Below are positions 16,152-23,555 of a stretch of DNA of 25,142 nucleotides, piece after piece. Positions within the stretch are counted from its first letter, which is position 1. Every line of letters starts with the position of its first letter. Position numbers and translations under genes: made by a program. The stretch comes from CAYWLQ01 sp964458775 (GTDB lineage Bacteria; Myxococcota_A; Polyangia; JAAYKL01), in contig CAYWLQ010000077.1 of assembly GCA_964458775.1 (NCBI GenBank), positions 1-25,142 on the forward strand, in the 5' to 3' direction. A model generated the notes under the pieces. That model made no database searches, was not told where the DNA came from, and saw only the letters and a list, made by a program, of their open reading frames with translations.

Positions 16152-18754
16152 GGACTTGCTCCTTGCTGTTTTTCGACGTTTTTCTCTGTAACCAAACGCC
16201 GTTGGGATGACACCCCTGTATTTGGCAGACGGTTGCCGTCATATGCAAAGCCGGCAGTCCTATCTGAAATTGAAAACAGTTCATCGGGATTGAGAATTAG
16301 GCCGACTCTTCCGTCGGACAATATCGCCGAACCGGACAAATGTCTGGCTTCATCCATTCCGTTACCCATTCCCTTTATGACCACTTGTTGCTGGGCTAAT
16401 ACATCATCAACAATAAGGCCGACTTTTCTTCCTTGACTTTCCAACAAAACGATTAACCCTTCTGCGGAATCCGATATTGCTCCTTGGATATTTAGAATTG
16501 TGTCGAGTCTAAATATCGGAATTATTTCTTCTCGTATTCTTGCGACTTGCCTGTCACCTTGTGCTGTAAACAACATCGACCTATCCGGCTTTATTAGTTC
16601 CAAAACCGAAAGTGACGGCAGAATATATCGTTCTTCTCCGCACACCACCAACATTCCGTCGATAATGGCCAGAGTGAGCGGCAACATCATATGGAAAGTC
16701 GTTCCCTTTCCAAAAACAGAGTCGATGCGAACCTTGCCCCGCATGGCTTCAATGTTTCTTCTAACCACATCCATGCCGACACCTCTTCCGGATATTTCTG
16801 TAACTTTGGGCGCGGTAGAAAAACCGGGCAAGAATATCAAATTGTAGATATCATGGTCTGACAATTGGTCTTTGTCGGATATTAAACCCTTTTCCAAAGC
16901 CTTCTGAAGTATACGGTCGCGATTAAGACCGCGTCCGTCATCAGAAAGCTCTATTACAACATTGCCGCCTTGATGATAGGCTTTAATACTTATTGTGCCT
17001 TCTTGCGATTTACCCGCAAGCTTTCGTTCCTCAGGAGTTTCAATTCCGTGATCTACAGAGTTGCGTATCATATGTATCAACGGGTCAGCGATTTGCTCGA
17101 CCATGCTTCGGTCCATCTCGGTTCCCTCTCCAGAAAGCATCGTCCGTATTTTTTTTCCATGTGAACGCGAAACATCCCTAACCATACGAGCCATCTTTTG
17201 AAAAACTCCCCTTACAGGAACCATTCGCATACGTGTGCTTATATCCTGGAGGTCTCTTGTAAGCTTGGAAAGTTGACTGATTTGTGCTTGAACCTGGGAA
17301 TCGGCAATGCGAGTAATAGCAGGTGCATTTGCAACCATAGACTCCACAATTACCAATTCACCGATTAGGCCGACAAGATTGTCAACTCTCTCAAGTTCTA
17401 TTTTTACAACCTCTTTTATTTTGTCTTTTCCTACATTGACTTGTTGCGGGGTATCATCAGGTTTTTGCTCTGTCTGATTTCCGCCTTCAGATAGGTTGTC
17501 ATCGGTGCATTTGCTGTCGTATTGGGCCTCTTCGATTTTGTCTTTACTGTTTCTACCTTCAGCCAGGTCCAAGAGGCGTACGACGATAGAGGTCGCATCT
17601 GGCATATGTGTCGGTGCACGCCTTTCACTCACTGCTTCTCGAAGCGTACCCATCATCTCGCGCATTGCTTGAGTCGACTCAAAGAGCAAATCCAATGCAG
17701 TACCGTCAAGCTCAAGAGTTTCTTCGCGAGCTTTATTGAGAAGAGTTTCAGAAGCGTGAGCCAGCTTGGTAGTTCTATCTAAGGAGAGAAATCCCGCTAC
17801 GCCCTTTATTGTATGAAATACTCTAAACAGTGCATTTACTTTTTCTAGGTCGCTGCCTCCGTTTTCGATCTCAAGCAAAATTTCATCAACTTTTAAAAGA
17901 CCTTCGTTACTTTCGTGCAAAAACTCTTCGGCAACATCTATTGTGTCATCATCCCATACAAAATCACTATAGGATGTACTTTCTACACTAGTACTCAGCT
18001 CTTCAGCGATTACGGATGACCTTGTTGCTGTTTCTTGAAGCTGTACATTTTGTTCGTCGGCTTTTTGTATATTACTCAGATTATTACTATGTATTATCAG
18101 TTGCAGTTTCTCTTTTAATATGTCGGAATTGTCTCTTGTAAGTTTGCCTTCTTTTATTTCATTTAAAATCTCCCCAAGTCTATCCTTAAAAATCAACAAA
18201 AGGTCTATGCACTTGTCGGGAGCAATCTCAATACTTAAAAGGTCTTCAATGATATGACATGAACGCTCAATCTCAGCAAGATTGAGCATTCCGGCTTCTC
18301 CCTTTAGTGTATGAATACGTCCTCGAATAAAACTTACCGCATCATGATTGCCTTTTTCTAAAGACAAGATCGCACTTTCGAGTTCGTCCAACCGTGCCGG
18401 AGCAGAAGTTAAAAACTCTGCAAATATATCTTCATCAACCCACTCCGGCATTGTATTGAGTTTTTGTGAAACAGCCTCCGAACTGTATATACCTTGTTGA
18501 AGCAAAGACACATTCTTACTGATAAGGTCCATTGCAGCAGATATGTCATCACATGAACCGTCAATAATCTTGTTTAATACTTCTTTGCATTCCAATAAGA
18601 GAGAAAAGGGTTGTTGAATAATTGTCGGTTCTTCTTCGGCCAAAGCATACAGTTCATTGTCAAGCGCTGCCAATGCTGCCTTGTCGTCAACATCGATTAG
18701 CAGTACTGACTCCGCAATTCGTTCAAGTATAGTTTGTGCTTTGCCGTTTATCAT
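16148..18754 (-). CDS. cheA: Chemotaxis histidine kinase CheA with two Hpt domains
   Basis: An 868-residue CheA, longer than the usual 650-700. After about 100 helical residues without a recognised motif come two Hpt (P1) domains: His148 in RIHTLKGEAGML and His314 in VFHTIKGVAGFL. No CheY-binding P2 domain is evident in the low-complexity linker (about 395-445). P3 dimerisation is about 448-515, with RMRMVPV at 508-514. The P4 ATPase has the N-box around Asn565 (HMIRNSVDHG), DDGRG (605-609) and GRGVGMD (656-662). The P5 CheW-like domain is about 690-830. It autophosphorylates and feeds the CheY and CheB receivers. It is the first gene of the operon, 81 bp below a sigma-28 promoter, with GGGG 6 bp before the ATG region. 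Confidence 0.97.
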   Translation of the reverse strand: MINGKAQTILERIAESVLLIDVDDKAALAALDNELYALAEEEPTIIQQPFSLLLECKEVLNKIIDGSCDDISAAMDLISKNVSLLQQGIYSSEAVSQKLNTMPEWVDEDIFAEFLTSAPARLDELESAILSLEKGNHDAVSFIRGRIHTLKGEAGMLNLAEIERSCHIIEDLLSIEIAPDKCIDLLLIFKDRLGEILNEIKEGKLTRDNSDILKEKLQLIIHSNNLSNIQKADEQNVQLQETATRSSVIAEELSTSVESTSYSDFVWDDDTIDVAEEFLHESNEGLLKVDEILLEIENGGSDLEKVNALFRVFHTIKGVAGFLSLDRTTKLAHASETLLNKAREETLELDGTALDLLFESTQAMREMMGTLREAVSERRAPTHMPDATSIVVRLLDLAEGRNSKDKIEEAQYDSKCTDDNLSEGGNQTEQKPDDTPQQVNVGKDKIKEVVKIELERVDNLVGLIGELVIVESMVANAPAITRIADSQVQAQISQLSKLTRDLQDISTRMRMVPVRGVFQKMARMVRDVSRSHGKKIRTMLSGEGTEMDRSMVEQIADPLIHMIRNSVDHGIETPEERKLAGKSQEGTISIKAYHQGGNVVIELSDDGRGLNRDRILQKALEKGLISDKDQLSDHDIYNLIFLPGFSTAPKVTEISGRGVGMDVVRRNIEAMRGKVRIDSVFGKGTTFHMMLPLTLAIIDGMLVVCGEERYILPSLSVLELIKPDRSMLFTAQGDRQVARIREEIIPIFRLDTILNIQGAISDSAEGLIVLLESQGRKVGLIVDDVLAQQQVVIKGMGNGMDEARHLSGSAILSDGRVGLILNPDELFSISDRTAGFAYDGNRLPNTGVSSQRRLVTEKNVEKQQGASP

Positions 18755-18834
18755 TAGTTACCCCATTTAAATCGGACTGCGGAAAACAAGAGTGAAAATA
18801 AATTTCAATTAGCTGCTGCAATGTCCATGCATTG

Positions 18835-18861
18835 TTATCGGCAAATCGGAAGAGAATTTTA
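18835..18861 (-). promoter_or_regulatory. Sigma-28 (FliA) promoter of the chemotaxis operon
   Basis: On the - strand the -35 element TAAA (18861-18858) and the -10 element GCCGATAA (18842-18835) are separated by exactly 15 bp, a full match to the flagellar sigma-28 consensus. Transcription would start near 18828, leaving a leader of about 73 nt before the cheA ATG at 18754. No other such match was noticed in the window. It implies that the operon is expressed with late flagellar genes. Confidence 0.85.
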
Positions 18862-18896
18862 GGGGCATACATAAAATACAGGCTTTTTTTTACAAA

Positions 18897-18934
18897 ACGC
18901 AAAAGTTCGCATGACTTCTATATATTTTTTGCGT
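18897..18934 (-). terminator. Possible weak terminator hairpin
   Basis: The 8-bp inverted repeat ACGCAAAA/TTTTGCGT has a 22-nt spacer. On the - strand it would follow the sensor kinase gene by about 260 bp and precede the sigma-28 promoter, a plausible place to end the H-NOX transcript. The stem is AT-rich, the loop large and the trailing T-run interrupted, so this is tentative. Confidence 0.2.
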
Positions 18935-19196
18935 CTTATGCCGCCTATGGTTTTTATATGCATGGGAGGTATTAAGTACAATTTCGTGTCGCTAATACAC
19001 TTGCCCGGCTTCTATGTCAGAAGTTGTGAATTAAAAATTTTGTTATTGCAATGTCATTGCTTTGCTGCATTAGTTTTATACTGAAATTACGGACAGTATA
19101 ATACGCAATATACTATATGTATATATTATATATATTTTGGATTTATTCTATAATGACGTTTCTGCACAAATTTTAGGGATAAACCCATTACGTCAA

Positions 19197-21167
19197 TCAA
19201 TAAGGAAGAGAGATAATAAAGGTTGTTCCGACACCTTCTTCTGACTCAAAAGAAAATTCACCCTGATGTTTATCGACCACGCAGGATCTGGCTATGGCAA
19301 GCCCTTGTCCTGTCCCCTTTCCCACTTCCTTTGTTGTAAAAAATGGGTCCATTATTCTATCACGTATGGATTTGGGAATTCCAGTACCGTTGTCTTCTAC
19401 TTTAATTATTACCTTTCTATCTTTGACATGGGTATGAAGAATAATTTTTCCCAATCCGCCGCCACGTGCTTTTTGAGCATCGGCCACTGCATGAGCAGAG
19501 TTAACGATTAGATTCAAAAATACTTGATTTATCTCTCCGGGATAGCAAGGGACAGGAGGAAGCTCCGAGGTCAAATCGAATTCTATCTCGGCAGCATATT
19601 TCCATTCGTTTCTAGATACCGTTACTGTTGTTTGTATCAGGCTGTTGATATCGGCAAGAGTTTTCTTCTCACTTCCGGGATGAGCAAATTCCTTCATAGC
19701 CCTAACAATTGAAGACACGCGCTTAATGCCTTCTAGAGATTGAGATATCGCCTTTGGAATGTCTTCTAGAAGATATTCCAAATCTATTTCGATCTTTTTC
19801 TGTGTAAGGTCATTTAACAGCGCTCCGGTATCGTTACCTTTTATTACATTTTTTGCCAGTTCTTCATATATTGTTATTACCTCTGATAATTGCGTAAATG
19901 CATCCTTTAAGAAATTTGTATTATCCCCGACATATTGAGACGGCGTATTTATTTCGTGAGCTATTCCTGCTGCCAGCCTACCAACAGACTCCATTTTTTG
20001 TGCATGATTTAATTGAGCTTCGAGATTTTTTCTATCCGAGATATCAACAAAGCAATTTAGGATATATGATTGACTGTTAATGTCTACAGGAACAACCGTT
20101 TGTAGCACAGGAATTATTCGTCCGTCTGAAGCATTTAGTTTTCTTTCATCATTTTTTTTTGATGATTGCAAATCCGTAACAGAGAACTGCGAACAAACAT
20201 GACCGTCTATTTCGTCTTGCGCAACACCAAGAACTTTTGAAGCATAGCGGTTACTCATGGTTACAAACCCGCTTTGTGTGTCTATCAATATTATTCCAAA
20301 AGGCGCATTATTCAGGATAACACGCATGGTGGCTTCACTGCGAGCAAGCACCTTTTCTATTTTACGGCTCTGCGTTACATCTACCATAGTAATTATTGTA
20401 AAATCCGTATCACCGTTTGCTTTTGTACTGGATTGGCAATTACAGAGCACATAACGCTTTGTATTATCTTTTCTTACAACAACTCTTTCATTGTTGCGAT
20501 GAGATTTTGCTTTGTATACAGTGCAAAATCCCGCGATTTCACATCCTGAATTTGTCGTTGTATCTTGGCAAAACAAATTCCAATTGGCGTTTTTACCGTT
20601 ATTTAACAATTCCAATTTAGACACGCCCAAAATTTCGGAAGCAGATTGATTTGCGTCGTGTAATTGGCCATCAGAATTAAAAAGCAAAACACCTTCGCTC
20701 ATAGTATCTATAATTTTTTTTAATCTTCTTTCGTTATTTGAAAGCTCTTGTATTGCACGATTTATCTCTTTAATGGTTGTATTATGTTCGTCTTTGGCAA
20801 TCAGCAAATCAATAGCAACACTGTTGCGCGGAAAATCGCTTGCTGAAAAAATAGAAAATTTTTTCCCTGCATGCAAGTCAGGCATACCGAGAAAAGATTT
20901 ACCGGTCTTACCGTTATGTACCCATGAACCTTCTATCGGTAATTCGTCTTCATCACACAATAGGCGCACTTTGACTAACTCATTGTTGTCTATATTCACC
21001 GGAGAAAAAACTTCAAATATTTTCTTTCCTTTGATATTGGGTATTCTATCGACAATTGCTTTGCTTGCCCAAATCACAAACAATTGTTGGTTTATTGATA
21101 CACTAAACGGAAACGCCCATTCAAGAGAGGTCACATCTATACCTTGCAACGCAATTTGTTCACTCAT
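19197..21167 (-). CDS. HNOBA-PAS-PAS sensor histidine kinase
   Basis: A 656-residue kinase without membrane segments, so probably cytoplasmic. Residues about 14-118 (FPFSVSINQQLFVIWASKAI, then a central strand block ending in FSIFSASDFPRNS) look like an HNOBA domain, the H-NOX-associated module first described in soluble guanylyl cyclases. Two PAS domains follow (about 148-265 and 275-380), then HisKA with His404 in GIAHEINTPSQ and a HATPase domain with Asn556, EDNGTGIP (591-598) and GTGQGLAIA (618-626). Its ATG overlaps the H-NOX stop (ATGA), which with the HNOBA domain strongly suggests it is the direct partner of that sensor. The HisKA region has an enlarged helical segment (410-485). Phosphate targets are probably the three receivers encoded upstream. 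Confidence 0.93.
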   Translation of the reverse strand: MSEQIALQGIDVTSLEWAFPFSVSINQQLFVIWASKAIVDRIPNIKGKKIFEVFSPVNIDNNELVKVRLLCDEDELPIEGSWVHNGKTGKSFLGMPDLHAGKKFSIFSASDFPRNSVAIDLLIAKDEHNTTIKEINRAIQELSNNERRLKKIIDTMSEGVLLFNSDGQLHDANQSASEILGVSKLELLNNGKNANWNLFCQDTTTNSGCEIAGFCTVYKAKSHRNNERVVVRKDNTKRYVLCNCQSSTKANGDTDFTIITMVDVTQSRKIEKVLARSEATMRVILNNAPFGIILIDTQSGFVTMSNRYASKVLGVAQDEIDGHVCSQFSVTDLQSSKKNDERKLNASDGRIIPVLQTVVPVDINSQSYILNCFVDISDRKNLEAQLNHAQKMESVGRLAAGIAHEINTPSQYVGDNTNFLKDAFTQLSEVITIYEELAKNVIKGNDTGALLNDLTQKKIEIDLEYLLEDIPKAISQSLEGIKRVSSIVRAMKEFAHPGSEKKTLADINSLIQTTVTVSRNEWKYAAEIEFDLTSELPPVPCYPGEINQVFLNLIVNSAHAVADAQKARGGGLGKIILHTHVKDRKVIIKVEDNGTGIPKSIRDRIMDPFFTTKEVGKGTGQGLAIARSCVVDKHQGEFSFESEEGVGTTFIISLPY

Positions 21168-21709
21168 TTAAATACGACCTCCATAACACATTTATTGTCA
21201 CCCTTCTTGATGCATTTTGTTTCAGTGATTTCTAGAGGCTCTTTAAAATACTTTCCTACACCTTCAATCAATCCTTTCATTAGAGCACACATTTTGCGAC
21301 TTGAGCTGTAACTTACACTTAACATGTTTTTGTCGTTGCTTCGTTCAATTTCAAAAGTCGGAGCATTTGTATGCAATAGATTTCTTGTAACCAAATAATG
21401 AAGGCGTCCTATGTTTAACAAAAAGGACTGAGCTGATTTTCCCGCTAAACAAAATAAAGTCGGGTAAATTTTTTGTGCTGCGTCATTTATCCAGAATATG
21501 CCGAAATTGCGCAAAAGCTCGTCTTCAGTTAAGCCGCCTATTTTTGACACTTCTTTTATAACTTCAAAAACCAGATTATCGTCATAGGTTTCCGCCATAA
21601 TGAAATATCGATTACTTATTCGGCAATTTGAAACGATGTCTAGCCAAACACTTTCACCGTATTCGCATTTCACCATTTCTTCTATTCCCTTTAGAATCGA
21701 ACCCTTCAT
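21164..21709 (-). CDS. H-NOX haem nitric-oxide-binding sensor
   Basis: A 181-residue stand-alone H-NOX (HNOB) protein. It begins with the typical MKGSILKGIEEMV helix. The proximal haem ligand is His104 (RLHYLV), and the haem-propionate motif YxSxR is Tyr134, Ser136, Arg138. The position of the distal Tyr that stabilises O2 in Thermoanaerobacter H-NOX is Leu143, so it should bind NO and not O2. Cys141, Cys166 and Cys174 correspond to three of the four ligands of the zinc/redox site of Vibrio and Shewanella H-NOX; the fourth, a His, is Glu163. It is coupled by overlap to the HNOBA kinase gene, whose activity it presumably controls. Normal length for the family. Confidence 0.95.
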   Translation of the reverse strand: MKGSILKGIEEMVKCEYGESVWLDIVSNCRISNRYFIMAETYDDNLVFEVIKEVSKIGGLTEDELLRNFGIFWINDAAQKIYPTLFCLAGKSAQSFLLNIGRLHYLVTRNLLHTNAPTFEIERSNDKNMLSVSYSSSRKMCALMKGLIEGVGKYFKEPLEITETKCIKKGDNKCVMEVVFK

Positions 21710-21746
21710 TTTGAGAGATTCCTTTCATACCTAGACTATATGCTAA

Positions 21747-22943
21747 TCAATTCTTATTTTCGGACATGAGAGATATCCAATGCGAAACTCGGTCCGTTAC
21801 TCCGCATTCTTCTAAATATTTGTCGTTCACAGACAGAAGATCGCTGTTATTTGCAAAGCAATTTGCAACATGAACGGCAGTTAAGGCGTTGCAGCCTTTG
21901 TGTTGAAACTTTTCGGGGTTATGATGAAAAGCCGTTGCTTCCACTATTGAATCAGGAAGGCCCCATATACCTAAGAGATATGCGCCGACTTCTGCATGGT
22001 CAGCATCCAGCTCATTGCGCTCAATCGTTTCAAGTTTTTCGCCGCTCTGTTTAGCCAAAGCTATAATTTCACCGTATTTTTGAGGAAGATTTACTGCAAG
22101 TATAAGCTTTCCGCAATCGTGTAACAAACCGGCAGTAAGCGCGTTGTCAATTTCGTGCTTCGGCTTATGTTCAGCCTTCATTATGACTTGCGACAACCTT
22201 CCAACTTCTCCGCTATGATCCCATAAAGATGTCATCGAAAATCCCGACGGCAACAATTTCGTTTCAAACTGACTAAAAACATTGGCCGCTAAAACCAAGG
22301 CGCTAACATTTTCAAGACCCAAATATTTTATTGCATCATCTGTAGTGGTAATTTGCCTCCTAATGCCGAAATATGCAGAATTGACCACTTGTAAGATTTT
22401 TGCCGTCATGGCAACATCTTCTGAAACCAGTTTAGAAATTACCTGAAGTGACGGTTCGTCCTTTCTCATTTCCTCCATAAGCTGAGTGTAGGTTTTTGGT
22501 AAAACAGGAAGATTTTGCATTTTCGAAGCAATATTTCTTAGCCTCTCACCGGAAACTACATCCCTTAACAAAAAAGCACGTGATACGGTTTGTTTTATTG
22601 TTTCAGCATCACAAGGCTTCGAAAAATACTGGTGAGCGGCTCCTGCGGCTTTAAGTATTGCTTCTCTGCTGGACTGCCCGGACAAAACAATTCTTATAGT
22701 ACCTGGATGTTTTTTTTGCACTGTTGCGAGAAGCTGAGCCCCGTCCATAACCGGCATTCTCATATCCGAAACAATTACATCAATATTGACACGGTCCATA
22801 ATTTCCAAACCTTCAGCAGCAGATTGCGCAAAGAACAATTCCCATTCGTTTCGCAACGGACGCAACATGCGCTTTAGGCCTTCGGTTACATTGGGCTCAT
22901 CATCAACAAATAGAACATGCCTTTTTCGACAGTCATTATCCAT
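21747..22943 (-). CDS. Response regulator with HDOD output domain
   Basis: A 398-residue two-domain protein. The receiver (about 8-125) has the acidic pair Asp14/Asp15, phosphoacceptor Asp60 (VSDMRMPVMDG), Ser89 and Lys109. The HDOD domain (about 142-345) begins LPVLPKTYTQL and retains HD-type residues: His243, His275-Asp276 (GLLHDCGKL), His316 and His340/His341. HDOD output mechanisms are poorly defined. The ATG is fixed by an in-frame stop just upstream; the nearest AAGGAG is 14 bp away, so translation may be modest. It lies 37 bp upstream of the H-NOX gene and is a likely target of the HNOBA kinase. Confidence 0.92.
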   Translation of the reverse strand: MDNDCRKRHVLFVDDEPNVTEGLKRMLRPLRNEWELFFAQSAAEGLEIMDRVNIDVIVSDMRMPVMDGAQLLATVQKKHPGTIRIVLSGQSSREAILKAAGAAHQYFSKPCDAETIKQTVSRAFLLRDVVSGERLRNIASKMQNLPVLPKTYTQLMEEMRKDEPSLQVISKLVSEDVAMTAKILQVVNSAYFGIRRQITTTDDAIKYLGLENVSALVLAANVFSQFETKLLPSGFSMTSLWDHSGEVGRLSQVIMKAEHKPKHEIDNALTAGLLHDCGKLILAVNLPQKYGEIIALAKQSGEKLETIERNELDADHAEVGAYLLGIWGLPDSIVEATAFHHNPEKFQHKGCNALTAVHVANCFANNSDLLSVNDKYLEECGVTDRVSHWISLMSENKN

Positions 22944-22997
22944 TTTTGTTAAGATAACTCCTTCAAATCATTTCTTTCCGATTGTCTTGTAAGACTC

Positions 22998-23471
22998 TCA
23001 ATTTTTGCGCTCAATAAAACTCCTTTTTGATACGCTTTCTAAAAGCTCTGTTTGCTCAGCGTTCGTCATTATTACATGAGAGCCTTCTTTTTCTGTCTGT
23101 CGGGACATCTGAGCCAGTCCGTTACTAATCAACTCCGCTAATGCGTCAACTTCGCAGGGCTTATGCAAATATTGATATACCCATCCGTCGTAAATCGCAT
23201 TCATCGCCGAAGCGACTGACGCATGTCCTGTAAGCATTATTCTTAGAATTTTTGGGTGAGTTTTTCTTGCACAAGCCAAAAGTTCGGATCCGCTCATTCC
23301 CGGCATCATTTCGTCGGCAACAATAACATCGACATGCTCTTTTGCCATAAGTTCAACCGCTTCGTTTCCGGAATAGGCATAAATCACATCATAAGAAAAT
23401 TTGCGCAACCCCCTTCTTAGTCCGTCAATTACAGCGGGTTCATCATCAACAAGCAATACTATCGGCTTCAT
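22998..23471 (-). CDS. Receiver-only response regulator
   Basis: With the ATG at 23471 this is a 157-residue protein: a receiver domain (residues 1-120) with Asp9/Asp10, phosphoacceptor Asp53 (VADEMMPGMSG), Thr82 and Lys104, and a tail of about 35 polar residues with no recognised domain. The frame also opens at a TTG at 23492, but the ATG is preferred because AAAGGA lies just upstream and the receiver starts right there. Its receiver resembles those of the two flanking multidomain regulators (the KPC motif after the last strand is shared by all three). It may be a phosphate sink or shuttle for the H-NOX-associated kinase. Confidence 0.9.
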   Translation of the reverse strand: MKPIVLLVDDEPAVIDGLRRGLRKFSYDVIYAYSGNEAVELMAKEHVDVIVADEMMPGMSGSELLACARKTHPKILRIMLTGHASVASAMNAIYDGWVYQYLHKPCEVDALAELISNGLAQMSRQTEKEGSHVIMTNAEQTELLESVSKRSFIERKN

Positions 23472-23482
23472 CGTTTTCCTTT

Positions 23483-23519
23483 CTAGACTCAAAAAAAAAG
23501 GAAAAAACGCATGAGTCTA
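23483..23519. repeat. Inverted repeat between two regulator genes
   Basis: TAGACTC (about 23484-23490) and GAGTCTA (about 23513-23519) form a 7-bp inverted repeat enclosing an A-rich (on the - strand T-rich) 22-nt loop. It lies 45-80 bp after the upstream regulator gene on the - strand. It may be a weak terminator or attenuator, or an operator; the T-run lies inside the loop, which is atypical for a terminator. Confidence 0.35.
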
Positions 23520-23555
23520 ATATATTAGTCGTCCCTAATAGATAATAGTTTAGTA

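Larger units (their letters stand above)
18755..19196. other. Intergenic region between the H-NOX cluster and cheA
   Basis: These 442 bp are AT-rich and carry no convincing gene. They hold the sigma-28 promoter at 18835-18861, an inverted repeat ACGCAAAA/TTTTGCGT (18897-18904 and 18927-18934), and a very AT-rich alternating block around 19110-19140. Two related segments beginning TGCAATGTC occur near 18817 and 19047. An inverted TGACGT/ACGTCA pair brackets the 31 bp just after the kinase stop (about 19154-19195). Confidence 0.6.

Noticed and set aside
18755..18834. c-di-GMP riboswitch in the cheA leader
   Set aside because: The ~73-nt leader is too short and lacks the conserved elements of GEMM-type riboswitches.
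18962..19084. Short + strand ORF in the intergenic region between kinase and cheA
   Set aside because: No ribosome binding site at the ATG, antisense to the presumed transcripts, no recognisable protein character.
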